Part shown: piece after piece, positions 40,501 to 46,412 of the stretch
How the letters are laid out: each line of letters opens with the position of its first letter
Position numbering within the stretch: the stretch's first letter is position 1
From: Neoarius graeffei
Taxonomy: Eukaryota > Chordata > Actinopteri > Siluriformes > Ariidae
Reading direction: 5' to 3'
Length of the DNA: 64,000 nucleotides
Assembly (NCBI RefSeq): GCF_027579695.1
Contig: NC_083579.1
Coordinates: 70,099,371 to 70,163,370 of the forward strand
The notes under the pieces: model-generated
What the model was told of the DNA's origin: nothing
The model's database searches: none
The model's input: the letters and a program-made list of their open reading frames with translations, nothing else
Made by a program: the position numbers and the translations under genes

Positions 40501-42569
40501 ATGTCGAAAGTGAGACATTTTGAAATTTCATGCCAAATATTGGCTCATTTGAAATTTCATGACAGCAACACATCTCAAAAAAGTTGGGACAGGGGCAATA
40601 AGAGGCTGGAAAAGTTAAAGGTACAAAAAAGGAACAGCTGGAGGACCAAATTGTAAATCATTAGGTCAATTGGCAATAGGTCATTAACATGACTGGGTAT
40701 AAAAAGAGCATCTTGGAGTGGCAGCGGCTCTCAGAAGTAAAGATGGGAAGAGGATCACCAATCCCCCTAATTCTGCACCGACAAATAGTGGAGCAATATC
40801 AGAAAGGAGTTTGACAGTGTAAAATTGCAAAGAGTTTGAACATATCATCATCTACAGTGCATAATATCATCAAAAGATTCAGAGAATCTGGAAGAATCTC
40901 TGTGCGTAAGGGTCAAGGCCGGAAAACCATACTGGGTGCCTGTGATCTTCGGGCCCTTAGACGGCACTGCATCACATACAGGCATGCTTCTGCATTGGAA
41001 ATCACAAAATGGGCTCAGGAATATTTCCAGAGAACATTATCTGTGAACACAATTCACCGTGCCATCTGCCGTTGCCAGCTAAAACTCTATAGTTCAAAGA
41101 AGAAGCCGTATCTAAACATGATCCAGAAGTCTTCTCTGGGCCAAGGCTCATTTTAAATGGACTGTGGCAAAGTGGAAAACTGTTCTGTGGTCAGACGAAT
41201 CAAAATTTGAAGTTCTTTATGGAAATCGGGGACGCCGTGTCATTCGGACTAAAGAGGAGAAGGACGACCCAAGTTGTTATCAGCGCTCAGTTCAGAAGCC
41301 TGCATCTCTGATGGTATGGGGTTGCATTAGTGCGTGTGGCATGGGCAGCTTACACATCTGGAAAGACACCATCAATGCTGAAAGGTATATCCAGGTTCTA
41401 GAGCAACATATGCTCCCATCCAGATGACGTTTCTTTCAGGGAAGACCTTGCATTTTCCAACATGACAATGCCAAACCACATACTGCATCAATTACAGCAT
41501 CACGGCTGCGTAGAAGAAGGGTCCGGGTACTGAACTGGTCAGCCTGCAGTCCAGATCTTTCACCCATAGAAAACATTTGGCGCATCATAAAACGGAAGAT
41601 ACGACAAAAAAGACCTAAGACAGTTGAGCAACTAGAATCCTACATTAGACAAGAATGGGTTAACATTCCTATCCCTAAACTTGAGCAACTTGTCTCCTCA
41701 GTCCCCAGACGTTTACAGACTGTTGTAAAGAGAAAAGGGGATGTCTCACAGTGGTAAACATGGCCTTGTCCCAACTTTTTTGAGATGTGTTGTTGTCATG
41801 AAATTTAAAAATCACCTAATTTTTCTCTTTAAATGATACATTTTCTCAGTTTAAACATTTGATATGTCATCTATGTTCTGTTCTGAATAAAATATGGAAT
41901 TTTGAAACTTCCACATCATTGCATTCCGTTTTTATTTACAATTTGTACTTCGTCCCAACTTTTTTGGAATCGGGGTTGTATTTGAAAGAACAGAATGTGT
42001 TTGGATGCAGCTCTTGAGCAAACTTTCTGATGAACAAACCTGCAGCTAAAATATACTGTCCGTCACGTGACACTTTGAGAGAGGTGCACACAGTGGGCAT
42101 CTCAAAATCCTGAATGAGCTCAATCCTCCTCTGAACATCTGTACAGGAAACAAGAGAGGTTTCAGAAAAAAATAAAATCAAAAGAATACAAAATAAGGAA
42201 TCATGCAAATTGACCAGAGTGACCAAACCTGACTCACTTACCAATATCTCTCTTCTGTAAAGCTCTCTTCTTTCTGTCTGACAGCCACTGAACACACGGG
42301 AGAACGTGAATCAGTCAATACAACTCAAACCTCCACAAACTATCATCTAAAACCGAACAAAACTTATCACAGACTGGACTAATAAACTCATATGGTTATT
42401 AATCATAAAAGTTAAATCGCATTTCCGCAGGAAGTACGAATGAGCCTGTTAATGTTGAGTAAAAGCAGTAGAACTATCACAAAGGAAGAAAAAATTCTCT
42501 TACCTCTGGCAAAGACTTTCCATGACTCAGATTATATATCTTTATATTATTTATACTGGACACCTGCAT
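9862..42569 (-). CDS. nol10: Nucleolar protein 10, N-terminal half (12 exons)
   Basis: NOL10 (yeast Enp2) is a nucleolar WD-repeat protein of the small-subunit processome, needed for 18S rRNA maturation. Twelve exons totalling 973 coding bases (about 324 codons) join in perfect phase with GT-AG borders: MQVSS start, [68 protein letters not shown] and NDVCVYP. All match vertebrate NOL10 in order, covering most of the N-terminal beta-propeller. The family is about 690 residues long, so the C-terminal half, including the charged tail, lies left of the window. Introns 3, 6, 7 and 12 are large because of transposons. It faces ATP6V1C2 head to head. Confidence 0.96.
10023..10172 (-). CDS. nol10: NOL10 coding exon 11
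   Basis: Fifty codons: [20 protein letters not shown] through [12 protein letters not shown] partial TTAA-type MITE lies 60 bp upstream in the intron (10233-10304). Confidence 0.97.
10233..10304. mobile_element. Right-end fragment of TTAA-type MITE
   Basis: About 72 bp match the right end of the MITE at 13599-14277 and end at TTAA (10305-10308). It lies inside the short intron between NOL10 exons 10 and 11. Confidence 0.75.
10526..10604 (-). CDS. nol10: NOL10 coding exon 10
   Basis: Encodes [20 protein letters not shown] and then GTTTGQ. Acceptor ttccag, donor gttggt, exit phase 0. Confidence 0.96.
10697..11089 (-). pseudogene. Tc1-like transposase C-terminal fragment
   Basis: Retains [12 protein letters not shown] and [11 protein letters not shown], the second and third acidic motifs of a DD34E transposase. 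The upstream part of the same gene is in other frames and beyond the foldback insert, so no functional protein can be made. Confidence 0.8.
11397..12037. mobile_element. 641 bp foldback (palindromic) TTAA element
   Basis: The left arm (11397 to about 11690) is almost exactly repeated in reverse complement by the right arm (about 11750 to 12037); only a short spacer is unique. TTAA flanks both sides (11393-11396 and 12038-12041), and removal restores the Tc1 sequence. TTAA sites are used by piggyBac and Kolobok transposases. Confidence 0.92.
11941..12315 (-). pseudogene. Tc1-like transposase N-terminal fragment
   Basis: Encodes the paired-like DNA-binding region: [37 protein letters not shown] and [20 protein letters not shown]. 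The frame runs into the foldback element after ARKEPLLK. Confidence 0.8.
12648..12757 (+). repeat. LINE (L2-like) 3' tail fragment
   Basis: Matches 20630-20715: gggataaaattagctcatg, ctgtaaagctgcttagcgac and a terminal caaataaacttgact. This is a common fish LINE 3' end; only the tail is present. Confidence 0.7.
12989..13074 (-). CDS. nol10: NOL10 coding exon 9
   Basis: Encodes [20 protein letters not shown] and then [10 protein letters not shown] core VECWDPR. Acceptor tatag, donor gtaagc. Intron 8 is only 95 bp, the shortest intron here. Confidence 0.96.
13170..13230 (-). CDS. nol10: NOL10 coding exon 8
   Basis: Encodes [20 protein letters not shown]. Acceptor aatag, donor gttggt. Confidence 0.96.
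13509..13550. repeat. (AC)n microsatellite
   Basis: About 42 bp of uninterrupted AC. Confidence 0.98.
13599..14277. mobile_element. Complete TTAA-type MITE (Kolobok-like)
   Basis: Inverted ends aggagaactgaaggca and tgacttcagttctcat (13 of 16 complementary) with TTAA at 13595-13598 and 14278-14281. It is 679 bp with no ORF. Fragments of the same family are at 3709-3829 and 10233-10304. Confidence 0.88.
14406..15981 (+). mobile_element. Tc1/mariner family 1, copy 1 (nearly complete)
   Basis: Inverted ends caaccccgattccaaaaaa and ttttttggaattggggttg, with TA at 14404-14405 and 15982-15983. It is the same family as the copies at 40381-41978 and 59115-60719. The transposase frame is broken by point mutations. 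Confidence 0.93.
14739..15761 (+). pseudogene. DD34E transposase, copy 1, with in-frame stops
   Basis: The N-terminal helix-turn-helix ([19 protein letters not shown]) and GRKTI region are intact. A TGG-to-TGA change at 15193-15195 removes the Trp before the first catalytic Asp, and another stop lies near 15279-15281. The C-terminal half from 15315 keeps [10 protein letters not shown] and [11 protein letters not shown]. The intact sister copy at 59335-60411 shows these are disabling mutations. Confidence 0.9.
16561..16749 (-). pseudogene. hAT transposase BED-finger remnant
   Basis: The 62-residue frame contains DSFRFKCLL followed by [15 protein letters not shown]. This is the pattern of a BED zinc finger N-terminus (C-x2-C...SNL..H) with the second Cys and distal His lost. 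It belongs to the outer hAT element; no catalytic region remains. Confidence 0.5.
17205..17270 (-). CDS. nol10: NOL10 coding exon 7
   Basis: Encodes [20 protein letters not shown]. Acceptor ctgtag, donor gtaagt. It lies only about 70 bp from the hAT element end at 17129. Confidence 0.96.
17795..18150. mobile_element. MITE fragment with ccttttccacc end
   Basis: Begins ccccttttccaccaaatcag and contains gctggttc repeats. It resembles in style the elements at 31464-32143 and 52149-52551. Only one end is visible. Confidence 0.4.
18387..18414. repeat. Poly(A) run
   Basis: About 26 consecutive A within a region (18310-18370) that contains the reverse complement of the end of the 8890-9570 repeat family. 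Confidence 0.9.
18960..19500 (-). repeat. Interspersed repeat, copy opposite to 58091-59060
   Basis: Shares with 58091-59060, in reverse orientation, blocks such as accctcatgaaattgtcaa, ccaaaaattgtgagagga and gacataatcccccttcggg. An (AATA)n run is at 19092-19123. Confidence 0.7.
19600..19648. repeat. (GGTG)n/(GGAA)n simple repeat
   Basis: Short tetranucleotide runs of gggt and then gggaaggaagg next to the Tc1 relic. Confidence 0.9.
19705..20015 (+). pseudogene. Tc1 transposase C-terminal relic
   Basis: Pieces in different frames read [24 protein letters not shown] and a terminal [17 protein letters not shown], recognisable as the end of a Tc1 transposase. Several stops and shifts. Confidence 0.6.
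20060..20232 (+). repeat. LINE 3' end with (TCTAA)n tail
   Basis: Reads ttccctgagggaacccgcc, then gggatcaataaagttttatc and a short tctaatctaatc repeat tail, the form of a Rex1-type or related fish LINE terminus. Confidence 0.55.
20237..20715 (+). repeat. LINE (L2-like) 3' untranslated region
   Basis: Contains the conserved gagtctggttcctctcgagg, gtcgtctgagggagtttttc and ctgtaaagctgttttgcgac blocks ending in caaataaacttgact. A shorter copy of the tail is at 12648-12757. Confidence 0.75.
20751..21275. other. Intronic AT-rich sequence, nothing recognised
   Basis: No ORF of interest, no recurring block. Confidence 0.5.
21276..21931. mobile_element. Non-autonomous TTAA element with THAP start
   Basis: Ends aggggaac and ggtacccct form an imperfect inverted repeat (similarity extends about 25 bp), with TTAA at 21272-21275 and 21932-21935. 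It carries a THAP-like first-exon fragment on plus and an acidic Ser-rich frame ([16 protein letters not shown]) on minus. The right TTAA is shared with the next element. Confidence 0.65.
21588..21725 (+). pseudogene. THAP-type N-terminal fragment (45 codons)
   Basis: Starts [15 protein letters not shown], the C-x4-C start of a THAP zinc finger, then loses similarity after residue 24. A complete THAP finger needs about 85 residues with a later C and H, so this is only the first piece, possibly a first exon. Kolobok and P-type transposases begin with THAP fingers. Confidence 0.6.
22105..22490 (+). repeat. LINE ORF2 C-terminus and 3' UTR fragment
   Basis: One frame near 22140-22245 reads [20 protein letters not shown], the extreme C-terminus of fish L2/CR1-type ORF2 proteins, followed by a 3' UTR ending with tataaataaacttgccttg. 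Confidence 0.7.
22617..23063 (+). CDS. THAP-domain protein exon (transposon derived)
   Basis: The N-terminus has the full THAP C2CH layout: C near residue 9 (GRCSN), HSWPK near 22-26, W at about 33, W at 44, then [12 protein letters not shown] at about 52-63 and a VPTI-type end near 83. THAP fingers bind DNA in a sequence-specific way. A Lys-rich stretch and two VVAKT repeats follow. The frame stops at 23063 and the next frame (23056-23268) overlaps it, suggesting splicing or a shift. No RNase-H-like catalytic domain is seen. Its place inside a TTAA element argues for a former Kolobok-type transposase. Whether it is expressed is unknown. Confidence 0.72.
   Translation: MPRRYVAGRCSNTTEGGFALHSWPKNVQTAKIWTRFARSSRTHWAPTKRSLLCSAHFTEDSYETSDLLRSVGDKPVLKEGAVPTIKEKENYKKRKASSVAPVLPECEPRVVAKTQDGTGCDVTYCSGSDLPAVVAKTGNILSRVLVIA
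23750..24100. repeat. Direct duplication unit A
   Basis: Aligns with 24110-24269 plus 27317-27480 (unit B, interrupted by the hAT). Shared words include attatttttgtatttt, gaaagtgtgttcca and gtgccagatattggatg. Confidence 0.7.
24439..26049 (+). mobile_element. Tc1-like family 2, copy 1
   Basis: Inverted ends cagtggtgcttgaaagttt and aaactttcaagcaccactg with TA on both sides (24437-24438, 26050-26051). Structurally complete but the transposase has stops. Confidence 0.93.
24810..25827 (+). pseudogene. Tc1-like DD34E transposase, copy 1, with stops
   Basis: The start region reads M-A-stop (TGA where the sister copy at 37634 has CGA). The main frame 24933-25667 keeps the HTH-to-catalytic core with [24 protein letters not shown] and [11 protein letters not shown], then a TGA at about 25665 cuts off the C-terminus. 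The D-to-E spacing in QQDN...PxE is 34. Confidence 0.9.
26608..26823 (-). pseudogene. hAT transposase N-terminal fragment (KKITSFF type)
   Basis: Reads [20 protein letters not shown] and then SFF, a start seen in some hAT transposases that precede a TTF-type finger. Nothing downstream resembles the catalytic core. Confidence 0.45.
28018..28957. other. Intronic sequence with short repeat fragment
   Basis: No gene. Around 28465-28490 a piece ctgtcactttaataggaaca resembles 18850-18872, a short fragment common to both sites. Confidence 0.5.
28958..29761 (+). mobile_element. hAT (BED-finger) deletion derivative, copy 1
   Basis: The ends are rich in gactcg/cgagtc words (left gtacttgagtccaggactcg; right gtgactcgacaacact). 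An opposite-orientation copy is at 31264-32724. It contains one BED-like exon and no catalytic domain. Confidence 0.7.
29163..29417 (+). pseudogene. BED-type zinc finger fragment
   Basis: The 84-codon frame has [28 protein letters not shown] and RLHPEKE. This is the C-x2-C...SNF..L...H pattern of hAT BED fingers, with Tyr where the first His is expected. It ends soon after the finger. Confidence 0.65.
29921..30057 (-). CDS. nol10: NOL10 coding exon 6
   Basis: Encodes [20 protein letters not shown] and then [14 protein letters not shown] to YFVGA, the most conserved stretch of the propeller. Acceptor tttag, donor gtaagg, exit phase 2. Confidence 0.97.
30210..30247 (-). CDS. nol10: NOL10 coding exon 5
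   Basis: A 38 bp micro-exon encoding [12 protein letters not shown]; the split Val codon is completed from exon 4. Acceptor ttctag, donor gtaatt. Confidence 0.94.
30248..30275. repeat. Poly(A) run beside NOL10 exon 5
   Basis: About 21 A close to the acceptor of exon 5; on the gene strand it is a T run that serves as the polypyrimidine tract. Confidence 0.8.
30420..30730. repeat. Two-unit repeat (tttttgagttacgttgggaac)
   Basis: Two adjacent units share atttcatcaaaat and tttttgagttacgttgggaa (about 30497-30542 and 30631-30678). The outer ends (caccaagcc, cctcctccaac) suggest a small MITE. Confidence 0.5.
30865..30942 (-). CDS. nol10: NOL10 coding exon 4
   Basis: Encodes [20 protein letters not shown] and then CLDSD. 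Acceptor ctacag, donor gtaagt. Intron 3, separating it from exon 3, is about 11 kb and almost wholly repeats. Confidence 0.96.
31036..31238 (-). mobile_element. tRNA-derived SINE (second family), minus strand
   Basis: On the minus strand an A box (tggcctaatggttagag) and B box (ggtttgattccc) lead into tgcccttgagcaaggcacc and a tail with ggataagagcgtctgcgaaa. This is a widespread teleost SINE. Confidence 0.8.
31264..32724 (-). mobile_element. hAT (BED-type) copy 2, opposite orientation, with MITE
   Basis: Begins agtgttgtcatcgagtcac, the reverse complement of the right end of copy 1, and ends near 32724 with matching gagtccgagtc words. It is interrupted by the MITE at 31464-32143. Confidence 0.65.
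31464..32143. mobile_element. MITE with ttttccactacc ends
   Basis: Inverted ends gcttttccactacc and ggtagtggaaaaggg. The interior is full of gctgag/ctcagc words. A partial copy is at 52149-52551. Confidence 0.75.
32725..33238. other. Intronic sequence, nothing recognised
   Basis: AT-rich; no gene and no repeat matched within the window. Confidence 0.5.
33270..34318. mobile_element. hAT-like element nested in the composite
   Basis: Inverted ends gctacgttcacactgca and tgcagtgtgaacgtagc are exact reverse complements over 17 bp. The interior repeats ccgat(c/t)tttt words. No target duplication was identified. Confidence 0.75.
33578..33977. mobile_element. Small MITE nested within the hAT-like element
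   Basis: Ends cgggcgcagata and tatctgcgcccc are inverted. Contains a poly(C) run at 33916-33935. Confidence 0.6.
34654..34899 (-). pseudogene. RecQ-like helicase N-terminal fragment
   Basis: From the ATG at 34899 the 81-codon frame has a helix-rich start and then [33 protein letters not shown] and [10 protein letters not shown]. These are RecQ motif 0 and motif I; the Walker A is PTGYGKS. Full helicases need six more motifs over about 350 residues, all missing. The longer frame from 35004 is open upstream. It sits inside a transposon, so it is a transposon-borne helicase or a captured gene piece. Confidence 0.7.
35118..35760. other. Intronic sequence, nothing recognised
   Basis: Short GA/CA runs near 35170-35215; otherwise no recurring structure. 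Confidence 0.5.
36091..36867 (+). mobile_element. hAT non-autonomous element with perfect 8 bp duplication
   Basis: Ends taggggtgggcggt and accgcccacccct plus A; duplication cgcgcttc at 36083-36090 and 36868-36875. It encodes a BED finger exon but no catalytic core. Confidence 0.93.
36262..36501 (+). pseudogene. BED-finger first exon of a hAT transposase
   Basis: The 79-codon frame starts [14 protein letters not shown], then [19 protein letters not shown] and [14 protein letters not shown], the BED pattern. The first Cys is replaced by Phe (FKIC instead of CKIC) while both His remain. The frame stops shortly after the finger. Confidence 0.75.
37634..38065 (+). pseudogene. Tc1-like transposase N-terminal half
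   Basis: From [17 protein letters not shown] the frame runs through both helix-turn-helix units ([17 protein letters not shown]) and the [12 protein letters not shown] hook to [12 protein letters not shown]. There it enters the insert, so later residues in this frame are unrelated. Confidence 0.9.
38066..39298. mobile_element. Insert in Tc1 copy 2, ctat duplication, LINE piece inside
   Basis: The tetramer ctat flanks it (38062-38065 and 39299-39302). Ends contain cttgcatgtgacgtcac at the left and gtcacgtgactgcaag at the right, an imperfect inverted pair. The interior includes a LINE ORF fragment and a 38628-39130 block beginning agaatagaaagcctttattg. Confidence 0.6.
38311..38636 (+). pseudogene. 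LINE endonuclease/RT ORF N-terminal fragment
   Basis: Overlapping frames read [17 protein letters not shown] and [20 protein letters not shown]. This is the start of the endonuclease region in fish Jockey/CR1-like LINE proteins. It is cut off after about 100 residues. Confidence 0.6.
39303..39890 (+). pseudogene. Tc1-like transposase catalytic half
   Basis: Resumes with [15 protein letters not shown] equivalents and keeps all three acidic motifs ([27 protein letters not shown]). It ends at the normal C-terminus GGHTRY and is open throughout. Removing the insert would leave only point changes. Confidence 0.9.
40381..41978 (+). mobile_element. Tc1/mariner family 1, copy 2 (degenerate)
   Basis: Ends caaccccgattccaaaaaa and ttttttggaatcggggttg, TA at 40379-40380 and 41979-41980. 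The ORF has a stop at 40812-40814, a small deletion near 41130 and another stop near 41425. Confidence 0.93.
40743..41756 (+). pseudogene. DD34E transposase, copy 2, broken
   Basis: Recognisable over full length ([45 protein letters not shown]) but in three frames with stops. Relative to the intact copy it lacks eight bases around the QKRRRLL codons. Confidence 0.9.
42040..42138 (-). CDS. nol10: NOL10 coding exon 3
   Basis: Encodes [20 protein letters not shown] and then the [12 protein letters not shown]-type strand. Donor gtttgt. A mariner copy (40381-41978) ends about 60 bp downstream in the intron. Confidence 0.96.
42241..42286 (-). CDS. nol10: NOL10 coding exon 2
   Basis: Encodes [15 protein letters not shown]. 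Acceptor gttcag, donor gtaagt; 46 bp, leaving one base that completes Asp with exon 3. Confidence 0.95.
42504..42569 (-). CDS. nol10: NOL10 coding exon 1
   Basis: The start ATG is at 42569-42567, followed by MQVSS and then [13 protein letters not shown] before the gtaag donor. MQVSS is the conserved NOL10 N-terminus, which fixes the start. Codons 1-22, phase 0 exit. Confidence 0.95.
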
Positions 42570-42760
42570 TTTTAAAGAAGTCAAACGATCTTTTTACACA
42601 TAATAAGAATAATTATTTCCACAAAAAACTTCCCTGATAGAGACCCACGTTGGAACCACAACAAGAATTGCGTTGTTCACTAAATGAAGTCCGGGTGGAA
42701 ACTTGCTACTCAAAAGATTGGTTCCGACTCCGTTTCCAAACGCGACAGAAAGGTTTCTCA
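42570..42760 (-). promoter_or_regulatory. nol10: NOL10 5' UTR and likely core promoter region
   Basis: The roughly 190 bp upstream of the NOL10 ATG are the only non-repeat sequence before the SINE/hAT complex begins. No TATA box is evident; there are CpG-containing words (tcgcgtttgg, ccggactt on the gene strand). Placement is inferred from position alone. Confidence 0.4.
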
Positions 42761-43272
42761 TCTTTCATCTCATCTCATTATCTCATCTCATCTCATCTCA
42801 TTATCTCTAGCCGCTTTATCCTTCTACAGGGTCGCAGGCAAGCTGGAACCTATCCCAGCTGACTACGGGTGAAAGGCGGGGTACACCCTGGACAGTGGCG
42901 GTTCTAGACCAAAATTACTAGGGGGGGCCGAGGTGGGGCCAGTGTTTTTTCAGGGGGGCACATATGGGCAAAACATGGCAATATTTAAGCGTTCAAAATG
43001 TTTTGTTTAGTTTATTTAAAACCAAAACCAAATACATTGAGCATAAATACAATGAGATAAACATTCTGTCTCAATAGCCTAAACATAAAATAAATTGTGC
43101 TCAGTAAATCTTAAAACCATGTTTCTCTTTTTTGTAAAATAAGATTTCTATTTTTGCATACAATGAACCTTTTCTTCAGACGTGGCTGCACTGGAGTGTC
43201 GTCCAAGCACTTGCTGATATCTGGAGAAAGATGAATACAGTAAATATGAGAGTGCAACTGAGAACAACATTT

Positions 43273-43637
43273 CATTCATTATCTCTCTAGCCGCTTTATC
43301 CTTCTACATGGTCGCAGGCAAGCTGGAGCCTATCCCAGCTGACTATGGGCGAAAGGCGGGGTACACCCTGGACAAGTCGCCAGGTCATCACAGGGCTGAC
43401 GACACAGACAACCATTCACACTCACATTCACACCTACGCTCAATTTAGAGTCACCAGTTAACCTAACCTGCATGTCTTTGGACTGTGGGGGAAACCGGAG
43501 CACCCGGAGGAAACCCACGCGGACACGGGGAGAACATGCAAACTCCGCACAGAAAGGCCCTCGCCGGCCCCGGGGCTCGAACCCAGGACCTTCTTGCTGT
43601 GAGGCGACAGCGCTAACCACTACACCACCATGCCGCC
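43273..43637 (-). mobile_element. V-SINE copy 3 (minus)
   Basis: Full-length; 13 bp duplication gagaacaacattt at 43260-43272 and 43638-43650. Confidence 0.93.
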
Positions 43638-43727
43638 GAGAACAACATTTATTTATCATTATTCATTTATTAATTTATTATTATATCTATTATTTATATT
43701 TAATATTTATTAATTATTATTCAGACT

Positions 43728-44105
43728 GGGGCGGCACGGTGGTGTAGTGGTTAGCGCTGTCGCCTCACAGCAAGAAGGTCCTGGGTTCGAGCCCCGTGGC
43801 CGGCGAGGGCCTTTCTGTGTGGAGTTTGCATGTTCTCCCCGTGTCCGCATGGGTTTCTTCCGGGTGCTCCGGTTTCCCCCACAGTCCAAAGACATGCAGG
43901 TTATGTTAACTGGTGACTCTAAATTGAGCGTAGGTGTGAATGTGAGTGTGAATGGTTGTCTGTGTCTATGTGTCAGCCCTGTGATGACCTGGCGACTTGT
44001 CCAGGGTGTACCCCGCCTTTCGCCCGTAGTCAGCTGGGATAGGCTCCAGCTTGCCTGCGACCCTGTAGAAGGATAAAGTGGCTAGAGATAATGAGATGAG
44101 ATGAG
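43728..44105 (+). mobile_element. V-SINE copy 4 (plus)
   Basis: Full-length; 12 bp duplication attattcagact at 43716-43727 and 44106-44117. Confidence 0.93.
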
Positions 44106-44185
44106 ATTATTCAGACTTCACACTTTCAGGGTAGGCTATATGAATTGTAGGTCGACACTGCTCACACACATGCATTTGTTCAACA

Positions 44186-44475
44186 TCACAAACCTGATGG
44201 TGCTGTACTTGATATGCATGGTGAATCTGGTTGTCCCGATGACTCGTTGGGTTGTCCCTCATTCTGTCCCTCAATCTGATCCTGAATGTCTTCATCCTCA
44301 CTCTCAGATTGCCTTTCACATGCCTCACTTTCCACCTCTCCAACCACCACCTCTGGCTCTCTCTCCACCTCTGGCTCTCTCTCCTCTTTCATAATCTTCA
44401 TCTTCCTTACTCTCTCTATGTTGCTTTTTGCCAACAGGGGCAAAAAAGGACATAATGTCCTTCTTGCTCCTTTCC
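44186..44475 (-). pseudogene. hAT transposase N-terminal fragment
   Basis: The minus strand starts MERSKKDIMSFFAPVGK, a start typical of ZMYM1-like hAT proteins. An acidic Glu/Ser-rich region follows (EREPEVEREPEV, SESEDEDIQDQ) with one frame change. No TTF finger or dimerisation region is left. Confidence 0.5.
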
Positions 44476-45317
44476 ATGATGATAGCCTACAGTAGGCCTA
44501 TACTAAAAAGTAAACGGAGAGGAATGTAGCCTCTACATATCAAAAGGCCATTCAAGTTTTACAAGAAGGTTAAACACTGTCGGTTATTTTACCCATTTCC
44601 CAAAAATATTAAGTTAGGCTAGTTATTGCTGTGCAACACACTTTTAAGAAAGCGCAATAAAATGGATTTATTATTGTAGTGAACAACAACAGTAAAACAC
44701 GGATATGTGCAAACACTGACGTTACGAAATTGAATAATTTTCCCTACCTTCGCCTCTTTGCAGTAGCCTAGTCCTTGCAGGGCTGCAGCTGTTATCTCTC
44801 ACGTCCGAAGTTTACAATTCGCGCTGCTGCGGGTCTTTCTGCTGCAGGTAACAGTGTGCGTGTAGCGCTTTAAGGAGTCCGTGTAGAACACTCCGTCATG
44901 TCAGTTCCGATCTTCGAGCCAGCGCACGTCAAAATTAATAAATCTTGTTACCTGTTCAGCACAGGGGCCACAACAGGGGCCAGGAGCAATTTTACAGGGG
45001 CACTGGCCCCCCGGCCCCCGTTTAAAACCGCCTATGACCCTGGACAAGTCGCCAGGTCATCACAGGGCTGACACATAGACACAGACAACCATTCACACTC
45101 ACATTCACACCTACGGTCAATTTAGAGTCACCAGTTAACCTAACCTGCATGTCTTTGGACTGTGGGGGAAACCGGAGCACCCGGAGGAAACCCACGCGGA
45201 CACGGGGAGAACATGCAAACTCCGCACAGAAAGGCCCTCGCCGGCCACGGGGCTCGAACCCGGACCTTCTTGCTGTGAGGCGACAGCACTAACCACTACA
45301 CCACCGTGCCGCCCTGC

Positions 45318-45318
<1 letters not shown>

Positions 45319-45351
<33 letters not shown>
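45319..45351. repeat. (TA)n microsatellite
   Basis: About 30 bp of TA between two SINEs. Confidence 0.97.
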
Positions 45352-45352
<1 letters not shown>

Positions 45353-45382
45353 TTTTATCAATATCATTTCATGACTATACAG

Positions 45383-45762
45383 GCGGGCAGCACGGTGGTG
45401 TAGTGGTTAGCGCTGTCGCCTCACAGCAAGAAGGTCCGGGTTCGAGCCCCGTGGCCGGCGAGGGCCTTTCTGTGCGGAGTTTGCATGTTCTCCCCGTGTC
45501 CGCGTGGGTTTCCTCCGGGTGCTCCGGTTCCCCCCACAGTCCAAAGACATGCAGGTTAGGTTAACTGGTGACTCTAAATTGACCGTAGGTGTGATTGTGA
45601 GTGTGGATGGTTGTCTGTGTCTATGTGTCAGCCCTGTGATGACCTGGCAACTTGTCCAGGGTGTACCCCGCCTTTCGCCCGTAGTCAGCTGGGATAGGCT
45701 CTAGCTTGCCTGCGACCCTGTAGAACAGGATAAAGCGGCTAGAGATAATGAGATGAGAATGA
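45383..45762 (+). mobile_element. V-SINE copy 5 (plus)
   Basis: Full-length; duplication gactatacag at 45373-45382 and 45763-45772. An (ATGA)n run follows at 45777-45808. Confidence 0.93.
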
Positions 45763-45870
45763 GACTATACAGACACATGAATGAATGAATGAATGAATGA
45801 ATGAATGAACAACAAACGTAAATAATACTCAAACAGCTTTAAAGAAATCATCAGAATGGATGATAATATC

Positions 45871-45980
45871 GACTTGTCCAGGGTGTACCCCGCCTCTCAC
45901 CCATAGTCAGCTGGGATCGGCTCCAGCTTGCCTGCGACCCTGCACAGGATAAGCGTCTAAGAGTAATGGATGGATGGATG
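45871..45980 (+). mobile_element. V-SINE 3' fragment
   Basis: Only the 3' part (cttgtccagggtgtacccc to ggataagcg) followed by atggatggatgg. Confidence 0.85.
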
Positions 45981-46198
45981 ATAATATCAGATATAATCAC
46001 AGAGACATCGTAAATAGCTGTTAGATTTTTAGAAACATTCTGGTAATCTATGTGAATATAAGTGTAGTGAGTTCAACATTGAATATAAAATGTTGCTTTC
46101 CCTCTTTTAATGTAATATCATGTCAGAAAAAAAAAAAAGATGAGACCAAACTGAATCATGACTGGAGTGGCTGGAGTGTTTGGTCATTAATAAGGACA

Positions 46199-46206
46199 TG
46201 ACGTCA
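46199..46206. promoter_or_regulatory. Palindromic CRE-like site between the two genes
   Basis: TGACGTCA, a perfect CREB/ATF site, in non-repeat sequence 1.7 kb upstream of the ATP6V1C2 start codon. Function is inference. Confidence 0.3.
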
Positions 46207-46412
46207 GCTGATCCTACCTGGTCCATCCCAGTGATGACAGTGTTCAAAGTGTGTGACAGGTGAGTGATTCTCCTGTGCAGTGATGTGTGTGAGGAGCTGC
46301 TCTACCTGAGCACAGTCTGTCATGGACAGGACACTAATGCACTGAAACTCTTGATGGATCAGGCCTTACTATGGACACTTTCACTGTAAGGTAGGAATGT
46401 TTATTACTCATA

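Larger units (their letters stand above)
42893..45036 (-). mobile_element. hAT element inserted in V-SINE
   Basis: Ends cagtggcggtt and aaccgcctatg, with a perfect 8 bp duplication accctgga at 42885-42892 and 45037-45044. It contains two further V-SINEs (43273-43637 and 43728-44105) and a transposase N-terminal fragment. Confidence 0.92.
42761..45315 (-). mobile_element. V-SINE copy 2 (minus), split by a hAT
   Basis: The tail (atctcatctc repeats) and 3' half occupy 42761-42892, and the core and tRNA head continue at 45037-45315, ending ccaccgtgccgccc. The break is exactly at accctgga, duplicated by the hAT. Confidence 0.9.

Noticed and set aside
43747..44076. ORFs of 60-110 codons in V-SINE copies
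   Set aside because: Recur identically in every SINE copy on both strands; SINEs are non-coding.
46221..46240. Minus-strand ATGGACCAG followed by gtagga as NOL10 exon 1
   Set aside because: The exon at 42504-42569 already starts with the conserved MQVSS, so no upstream coding exon is needed.
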